Part shown: positions 57,100 through 64,000 of the stretch, piece by piece
How the letters are laid out: each line of letters begins with the position of its first letter
Position numbering within the stretch: position 1 is the stretch's first letter
Origin: Thunnus maccoyii
Taxonomy: Eukaryota; Chordata; Actinopteri; Scombriformes; Scombridae
Direction of reading: 5' to 3'
Assembly (NCBI RefSeq): GCF_910596095.1
Contig: NC_056550.1
Coordinates: 25,225,001-25,289,000, forward strand
DNA length: 64,000 nucleotides
The notes under the pieces: generated by a model
The model's database searches: none
What the model saw: only the letters and a program-made list of their open reading frames with translations
What the model was told of the DNA's origin: nothing
Position numbers and translations under genes: made by a program

Positions 57100-57400
57100 C
57101 AAGCCAGGAGTGAGTGGAGAAGAGTCGCGTTGCAGGGAGAGGGGGGTGTGTAGCAGTGGGAAGGTACGGGTGAGGAGGAGGAGGAGGAGGAGGAGGAGGG
57201 GAGGTTTGTAGGGGGGTGGGGGGGGGGACAGTGGCGGCTGTGGGAGCGTAACGAAGTCTAGCCTCCGGTTAAGCTGCTGTCACATGAGTTTTAAGGTTGA
57301 AGTCTGCGAAGAGATGGATGCTGCCTGCGAGGGGGGCGGCTCTGCGTCGCAACCCCCTCACCCAACGACGTACATGCAGAGAGAGAAAGAGAGACCACTG
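57100..57400 (-). promoter_or_regulatory. Possible promoter/5' UTR zone of gas7 short form
   Basis: GC-rich sequence with several CpGs (gtggcggctgtgggagcgtaacg and around) directly upstream of the first coding exon on the minus strand, mixed with (GAG)n and G-runs. No TATA box visible. Inferred from composition and position. Confidence 0.35.
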
Positions 57401-57669
57401 AACCGCTTTGTGGATGAAGATGCTGGAGCATGAAGGGAAGGGGAGGGAGAAAAGAGCATGCGAGTAGGAAGAGAGGAAAATTTTTTTTTTTTAAAAAAGC
57501 ATGGAGGAGAAAGAAATGGAAAAAGACAGGGAGAGTTAAAAGAGAGTAAGAGAAGGAGGAGGAGGATGAGGAGGAGGAGGGGGATTTATTTACATGATCC
57601 TCGCCACACCTCCCTCGTCCCTCCCCAGAGAGCCAGATAGTGAGGGAGGAGGGAGCAGCTGTGGTGGTG

Positions 57670-57697
57670 GTGGGGGGGGGGGGGGGGGGGGGGGGGT
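57670..57697. repeat. G-homopolymer tract
   Basis: About 26 consecutive G residues preceded by GTG units; a strong candidate for G-quadruplex formation and for sequencing-length error. Confidence 0.85.
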
Positions 57698-58689
57698 TGA
57701 TGGAAATGGTTGAATGATGATCTTTAAAAGACTAATTACGATTGGGAGGGGAACTGGAGGATGGAGGGGGGAGGAGGAGGAGAAAGAGCACAGGAGGGAA
57801 AACAGGCAGCCAATGAAATGCAGCCTCTCTGATTATGTGTTTACGTGTTGGGATGAGCTGCATGCACATGAAGGGGTTAAAAAGGTGTGCTGAGGAGGCA
57901 TATAACAGAAAAATATTTGTGGGGAAAAAAACGCATTTCTGTGTGTTGAGTGTTTACAGTAAATATGTGCATGCACGCAGCTACGTTGTTATCATCTTCC
58001 TCATATGACTGCTCTTCACCTGAGGCGTCAAACACAAGCTGTGTGCAGAGCAGGAGCGGCTACGACGGCACACGTGATCACTGCAGGGGCAGCAGCCCTC
58101 TCACACCTTCTCACAACATCCACCTGCGCCGGTCCAACAACAACACCATCACAGCCACAACAAACCACACCGAGGAGCGCGTCGACTCACGTTCTCACCT
58201 TTGCTGCACAGAACATGGCGGCGGCAGCTCTGACCAGCACGATCCCAGTCCGGGCTGCCGGAGATCAGGCAGGTTTTTGTGATCGGGGGCTCCAGCGCTC
58301 CCAGTGTGAGCTTTGAGTTTTGGCTGGCCTCCTTTCCAAAAGCTGAGAAACTCTGACACGTGTAGTCCAAATCTCAGCCGCCCATATGGCCCAACTGTCT
58401 GTCCATCTAGTCTCCTGTGTGATCATGACACGGTATGCCCTCATCTGACTCGTAATTAGTCACGTGGGTTGGCATGTAACCGATGTTGGCCCGGGTTCAT
58501 CGGAGCTTTAGTGGACGGAGTGGGGCAGCTTTGTCTCACAGAAATACTGATATCATATTGTGAACTGAAGACGATTAAACGGGAGAAAGCGCCAAATGTA
58601 TTGGAGTCTTTTCAATAAGCCAACGTAAGACAGGAGCAGAGAAGGTGTCAGTGAAAGTGAACTGCTTGCTAATGATTGTTTTTATTAAC

Positions 58690-59275
58690 CTTTAATCAGT
58701 TGATCAGTTAAACATTAAAGCTGCATTAACTGATTTTTTGGCCACATGTTCTCAGCAGAAACAATTAGAGAACACGACACTGACGCATCATCACTTTTTA
58801 AGTTGATATATGTTGAACAAACAGTTGCTTGTTTCCACATCCAGCAGTTACGGAGCAACATTATCATTCATTTGGAGTCATGTTTCTGTCCACCTGGTGA
58901 ATGTAAGTCCAATATTCTCTCTCTTTTAGCTCTGTTTATTGCTCTCTACCAACTCCTGAGGGAAATATCTGACTCTTTAGCTGCTAAACGCTCCACTATG
59001 TTCACCAGCTAGTCTACAGCTAACTGTGTCTGTTTGCTGTTTGATGCTGAGCAGGTAGTGTACAGTGAATTTTTTGAGCTTTTTCTCTGAAAACAGCTGC
59101 CTGCTGCAGCCAAAAATGAAGCTATAAGAGCCCTGAGAGTGAGCCAAAACGGTAAAGTTGCAGCCAGACAGATAAACAATGAGCTGAAACTCCTTAAAGC
59201 TGAGGGGAGCTGCAGAGACAGATGACAGTCTATATGTTGGTATAATAAAACATGTTGATTATAGCCGCTTTAAGT
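58690..59275 (-). repeat. Interspersed repeat (AGCTGGTGAACATAGTGGAG family), inverted copy
   Basis: Contains 'ccacatccagcagttac', 'ctccactatgttcaccagct', 'tgatgctgagcaggtagtgt' and 'tgcagccagacagataaaca', the complements of words at 52420-52930. Confidence 0.7.
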
Positions 59276-59280
59276 GAAAA

Positions 59281-59460
59281 TTGTCCATTGCTATTTCCTG
59301 GAAGCCGGAGGTGACATCTTCAAATAGTTTGTTTTGTCTGACCAACAGTCCAAAACTCTAAAAATATTTAATTTGTAACAATTTAAAACATAGAAAATGA
59401 GAAGCTGGAAACCATGAATGTCCAAAGTTGTTGTTAAATTGACTAATTGACATTTTCTTT
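59281..59460 (+). repeat. Partial interspersed repeat, ATTAATCGATTA family
   Basis: Shares 'tgacatcttcaaatag', 'gaccaacagtccaaaac' and 'agaagctggaaacca' with the copy at 63445. Ends are truncated. Confidence 0.5.
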
Positions 59461-60499
59461 CAGCACTACAAGAAACCATGAAAGAAAGAAAAGAAGAACA
59501 CCTGTCACTGTTTGTGTAGAAACAATGCTGACAACTCATTCTGCTACAGCCTCGTTCAGATTGAGACGTACCTGTTTGTTCATGACAGGTTTCCTCAGAG
59601 CAACATTGGCCGTCTCTGTGGGCTGGCTGGGTTTTATTCTGCTGTGGCTTCCATTGGCTGCAGACAGAAACATCATAAACCACACGTTACTGTCAAGAAT
59701 GACAGCTGCAGTCTCACTTTCAAACAATTACTTCACAATAACGAACAGAAAGGGAATGAGCAATCGACAATTCAATTCGATTACAGCAGAAAGGTCACGT
59801 TCTGCTGAGATTTTAATATGTGACATCCCAATGTTGGGATGTCCGAGCTGTTGGCAGCTTCAGAGACGACAGACACTGATTTGTTCTCCTTCACAATAAA
59901 CAATGACTATTTCACTCAGCTTCTGAGGCAATTTGAGGCCATGACAGAGCTTTTTTTAGCTCCTCTTGGCACTGAATGTTCTTATTTCAGGTATTTGCAG
60001 TGTCCGTCCTCTTCTCAGACCCACATATGAACACATGAGCCCGGCCCTGGGGGGCTCACAGCTTTGTGAGCAGCTCTGTAGTAACGTCCCCCGGTTTCAT
60101 CCTACAGGCTAATGGTTCTATCATCGCCTGTGATTCATGAGCTGTCCGATCGTTGCATATCAAATCGGCCCATCGCCGGCTGAAGGTAAACACGTGAGTC
60201 CGGCAGAGTGACCCCTGAAGCTGTGGTCGCTGGTCGGAGCAGGACCGGACCCGCCTGAAGAAAACGGAGGCAACTCTGAAAATAGCGATGGCGGTCACTT
60301 AGCTTAAAGGAGCCTTAAGAAGTCCACGACCTTCACTGACTTTTGTTAGTGACCGATTCAATTTAACAGCGTCAACAACTCTCTGAGACTCTCTGTAATT
60401 GACATGAGTGAGTCACATTTGCACAAAAGAGAGAAAGTAACAGAAGGAATATTTTACCATCTAGGCTACTGGAATATTAATTGTGCTTTGTCCTTCACA

Positions 60500-60640
60500 G
60501 AAATGTCGGACTTTCTTGTAGTCCAATCTTTACCAAGTTAGGATATAATTCAACATTTTGGAAGATACGCTTATCACTTTCTTTGTGGGAGTTAGATAAG
60601 ATGATGCTGCTTTCGTGTCTGTGTGTTGAAGAGGACATTT
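60500..60640 (-). repeat. Fragment of the SINE-like repeat, inverted
   Basis: 'attcaacattttggaagatacgctta' and 'gttagataagatgat' are the complements of the end of the repeat seen at 61000-61190. Confidence 0.5.
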
Positions 60641-60999
60641 TCACACGCACATTTCCAGGTCTGTATTTATATTCTGGGGCTCTACTAGAATAATGTTGCA
60701 TAATTTACAATTTAAAAAAAATCCTTATTTATCTTATACCGACCCTTTATGCAGCCCCTCAGTTCAGCTTCTGTCTGAAACAGGCTTTTTTAACTCCCTG
60801 TCCCTCCTGATAAGCCCAGAGGCTACGTAAACAAACAGTAGCAGTTGGATTTTGCTTATTTATCTCATTCTTTACTTGAAATATAAACTTCTCAAATACA
60901 TCCGTGCATGTTCAAGCCCGAATCAGATCCCAGCCCGGACTGGCAGGAGGTAGAAGGATAAACTGTGGTCCGCCAATTAAAAGTCACAGCACATAACTC

Positions 61000-61190
61000 C
61001 ATAACTCTAAAACCAGATATTGACATTTTTACCTGTCTTTATGCTAAGCTAGGCAAATCCCCCTCTTGGCTCCAGCTCTGCACAGACATGAGAGTGTTAT
61101 CAATCTTCTCATCTAACCTTGGAAAGAAAGCAAATAAGCATATTTCCCAAAATGTTAAACTATACTCAGTTAAGGAATGAGTTTCTACCT
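61000..61190 (+). repeat. SINE-like repeat, same family as 1336-2340
   Basis: Contains 'tttatgctaagctagg', 'gacatgagagtgttatcaatc', 'aaagaaagcaaataagc' and 'atatttcccaaaatg'. Confidence 0.65.
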
Positions 61191-62636
61191 CAGAAATAGT
61201 CTAAATGGAAATAGCAACATTTAGGGAGTAATTTCTGATTATACATGTTGTTACTGAATTTTTAAAATGTATTTTTTTTTAATGTTTTGAGCAGCACAAA
61301 CAAAATTCAATTGATCCTCCATGTATTGAGGGGGCAACAGTCATTTCAAATGCATTTTATTTATGTTTTTTGTCATTTAAAGGTTGGGATCGTCTTAAAA
61401 TGGAATTAGGATCTTCGACGAAGCACGAATGAGCTTATTAAAAAACAAGAAATTGTAGCATCTAGCGAAGTCATAACCCTCTACCTGCTCTTTGCAAAGA
61501 AAAACAAACAAGCAGATTTGCATTATCTGTATTTGTTGTACATGTGTTCATGTATGTGTATCTGCGATGCTAATTTTCAGCAATTCAGCCTTGTCTCGTG
61601 AACTTCCCTTTGGACGCTGCATCATTAGTCGGTTTAATCCTCGGTTTCCTGTCCAGAGGTTGAAGGAGACGACCATCTAAACCCGGCCTTCATTAAACTT
61701 CTCTCTCTCTCTAAGGAGGCTCACACTTGTCTGGTTGAATGCTGACAAACTCCCCTGCAGCTGACTGCCTCTAAGTGTGTTTAGGCTGCATGCCAGCAGA
61801 AAGAAGAAAACCATCTGCTATCTGCTAAGATGCTGTTAGCGAGCGTGTTGCTGGCAGCGATGAAACATAATAAGCCAGTCATTAAGGAAATGTAGGATTT
61901 GATCCAGTAACACTAACTGAGGTTCATGATAAAGTCGGACACAGCGGAAAATTGTTTTACAAGCGGGATTTGTCAAGAACGAAATGTGACTCTTGGAAGT
62001 CTCTTGGAAATACAGTGAAGCACTATTGTGTCAGTTAAACTACTCTGCTGAAGGAATCTGGTTTTAGCATAATAAGCAGATTACAGCTGATGAATGATTG
62101 CCCAAAAGGCTTCATCTGTCCGACTGGAAAAATGTTAAAAATTAAGTCATGACCTGTAGCTCCACATGGAAACCATCTGAATAGAAAGAGCAATTTACCC
62201 AGTGAATACAGGAAACAGAGCTTCTTAATATCTTTGTCATTCTTTACCACTGAAACCTTCATCAAACTCTTTTATCTCATTTCTACATTCAGCCTCCATT
62301 TTTCAGTGTTTGTTTGCTCATGTGGATGTTTGTTATGATTTACATGATTTAGAAATAGAGTCCAAAAATGGATGTTTACAAATGTAAAGGCTCAGTTTTA
62401 CCATATGGTGAGGAGTTCTGTTGTGCCAGTGATCTCTGCGGGGCCTCAGCTGACATGGAGGGGCGTCGCCATGTTGTTTCTGGAATGACACAATCAACAG
62501 GAAGGATCACGGTTGAAGAAGAGAACGTGGCACAATTTCACAGAACATCAAGTCCTTCACAGCAATTCTTGCACGTCAACATTTTGTTCATTCTGAACGT
62601 TTGATAAGAGGACAGGTGCTGTAATAATGTACACAC

Positions 62637-63354
62637 TAGGGACGTGCAGAGGGCCCTAGTATTTGTATTTGTATTTGTTGAGGCAGCAAAATTATTTGTA
62701 TTCAAATAAAAGTGGAAAGAGTTTAATTTAGGAAATTAAAGTGTTACAATAAGTGTTCATGAATAAACTAGGTCCCCACACTGGGTCTCAGACTGGAGTC
62801 TCCCAGATGACAAAATGACTGTGCTGAGCTAAAACTTTATTCATCACTTCATTGCAGACAGGCCTCTACTTATTTATACACTCACAACACAGAGACAGCA
62901 AACCATGTAACGTGTAGGGAAGAACTTCAAAGGTGATTACTGCTTTGCACTTTTCATTTATGCCTAATTTTTACAACCTAACTTTGTGGAAAGCAGAAGG
63001 GTAACAACAGGTTATGGAGAGTCCCTTGGGAGCACTTGGCTCATGTCAGTAGCTCAGCTTTATCTCTGGGGGACACCCCCAACTCTGGGAGTGATGTCTA
63101 AATAAGGAAATGTGCATCATGTAGCAGGTGGATGTGACTCCCCTCGTTGAGACCTGCTGATAGACGTAACAGCGGAGCAGAAGAGAGAGACACTGAGATA
63201 GCGATGTAACCGACCTATGCATGTATGTACATGTTTTTTTTTTTTCTCTCAAAACCAAATATTTTTAAAAATATTTGTATGAAACAAATATTCGTAAAAA
63301 ACCCACTATTTGTGCTTTGCCGAATAAACGTATTTGTATTCGGGCACACCCCTA
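62637..63354. mobile_element. Non-autonomous hAT-like element, copy 3, longest
   Basis: Begins TAGGGACGTGCAGAGGGCCC and ends CGGGCACACCCCTA, inverted ends with few mismatches; the flanking octamer gtacacac is perfect on both sides (62629-62636 and 63355-63362). Subterminal (TATTTG)n/(CAAATA)n arrays are present at both ends. At 718 bp it is the fullest of three copies and still has no transposase frame. The 8-bp duplication and TAGGG termini fit the hAT superfamily. Confidence 0.88.
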
Positions 63355-63444
63355 GTACACACCCAAACTGGCAAGTTTTATACAAAACACTACAAGGTAC
63401 AGAGTTTGTACAGAACCCACATCAACACCCCTCTTGTTTTAATT

Positions 63445-63775
63445 AAGGCTGCAACTAACCATTATTTTCATTATTGATTAATCTGTTTTTTTTTAAATCA
63501 ATTTGGTCTATAAAATATCAGAAAATAGTGAAAAATGGATCAATCACTTTTTCCCAAAGCACAAGGTGACATACTCAAATGTCTTATATCCTGGCCAACA
63601 GTCCAAACCCAAAGATACTCAGTTCACCACCATAGAAGACAAAAACATTCACATGCCGGAACCAGAGAATTTTTGACATGACATTTTTTGTCATTTTTCA
63701 AATGACTCAAAAGGAATAATAAAAATAGTTGGTGATTTTAATTTTTTGTTGATCCACTAATTGCTTAATCCAGTG
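63445..63775 (+). repeat. Interspersed repeat, ATTAATCGATTA family (reference orientation)
   Basis: Begins GGCTGCAACTAACC, contains 'tctataaaatatcagaaaatag', 'caaatgtcttatatcc', 'aacagtccaaacccaaagatac', 'aaaacattcacatgccggaacc' and ends in 'gttgatccactaattgc'. Confidence 0.75.
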
Positions 63776-64000
63776 GTTCTCAAAGTGGGGTCTGGGGGTT
63801 CCAGGGGGTCCCCAGCAAAAGAGGAATAATTTATTTTCACTATGAGTAACACACTGATGGATTGTCAGTTTTTTGTGTCAGTTTAAGGGTCCTTGACGTG
63901 AAAAAGTTGCATTAAAATCAAACATCATTAGTTTTGATGAGGTGTATGGTCCTCTGTAAACCCTTTTAATGTGAATATGACACATTTAAGAATGGAGTTC

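Noticed and set aside
56732-57211. 159-codon plus-strand open frame with poly-Arg and Ser-Leu runs
   Set aside because: Composed of the translated (GAA), (CT) and (GAG) repeats; antisense to the gas7 first exon.
59447-59899. 150-codon plus-strand open frame
   Set aside because: Starts in an interspersed repeat, no domain recognised, competing frames on both strands of similar length; no evidence of a gene.

Overview
The window is vertebrate nuclear DNA, almost certainly from a teleost fish (probably a percomorph). Genes are split into short exons with GT-AG introns, AT-rich spacers are filled with fish-type DNA-transposon debris, and the gene order matches the vertebrate DHRS7C - GSG1L2 - RCVRN - GAS7 block of human 17p13.1 (from memory). 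Nothing prokaryotic or viral is recognisable. I assembled all five gene models by hand from open frames, splice signals and family resemblance; each has consistent intron phases.

Layout. (1) 2420-5782 (+): dhrs7c, six exons, 310 aa, an SDR-family protein of muscle sarcoplasmic reticulum. (2) 8066-9428 (+): a NATD1-like small GNAT acetyltransferase, three exons, 129 aa, with a mitochondrial-type N-terminus. (3) 22941-14415 (-): gsg1l2, five exons, 307 aa, a four-helix claudin-fold membrane protein, including a 48-nt exon that open-frame scans miss. (4) 29316-30825 (+): rcvrn (recoverin), three exons, 203 aa, the photoreceptor calcium sensor. (5) 56967-34936 (-): gas7, ten coding exons, 345 aa, an F-BAR protein in a short form whose first exon lies at 56.9 kb; SH3 and WW exons were not found. 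Its 3' UTR probably runs to about 33.0 kb. From 57.3 kb to the end I see no certain gene.

The genes do not form a pathway. They share a conserved neighbourhood rather than a function: dhrs7c and gas7 act in muscle and neurons, rcvrn in photoreceptors, gsg1l2 at membranes.

Repeats. The non-coding part is a mosaic of inserted elements: three copies of a non-autonomous hAT-like family with 8-bp target duplications (two exact, one with a single mismatch), a TA-flanked element nested inside another repeat, a degraded Tc1-type transposase on the minus strand, a foldback family with 40-bp palindromic arms, several long inverted-repeat MITEs, at least nine copies of one interspersed family with ATTAATCGATTA-type ends, a 258-bp interstitial telomeric (CCCTAA)n tract, and dense low-complexity tracts around the gas7 first exon. 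I found no convincing new molecular system; the most informative observations are the datable nested insertions, the gsg1l2 micro-exon, the gas7 first-exon architecture and the telomeric tract.
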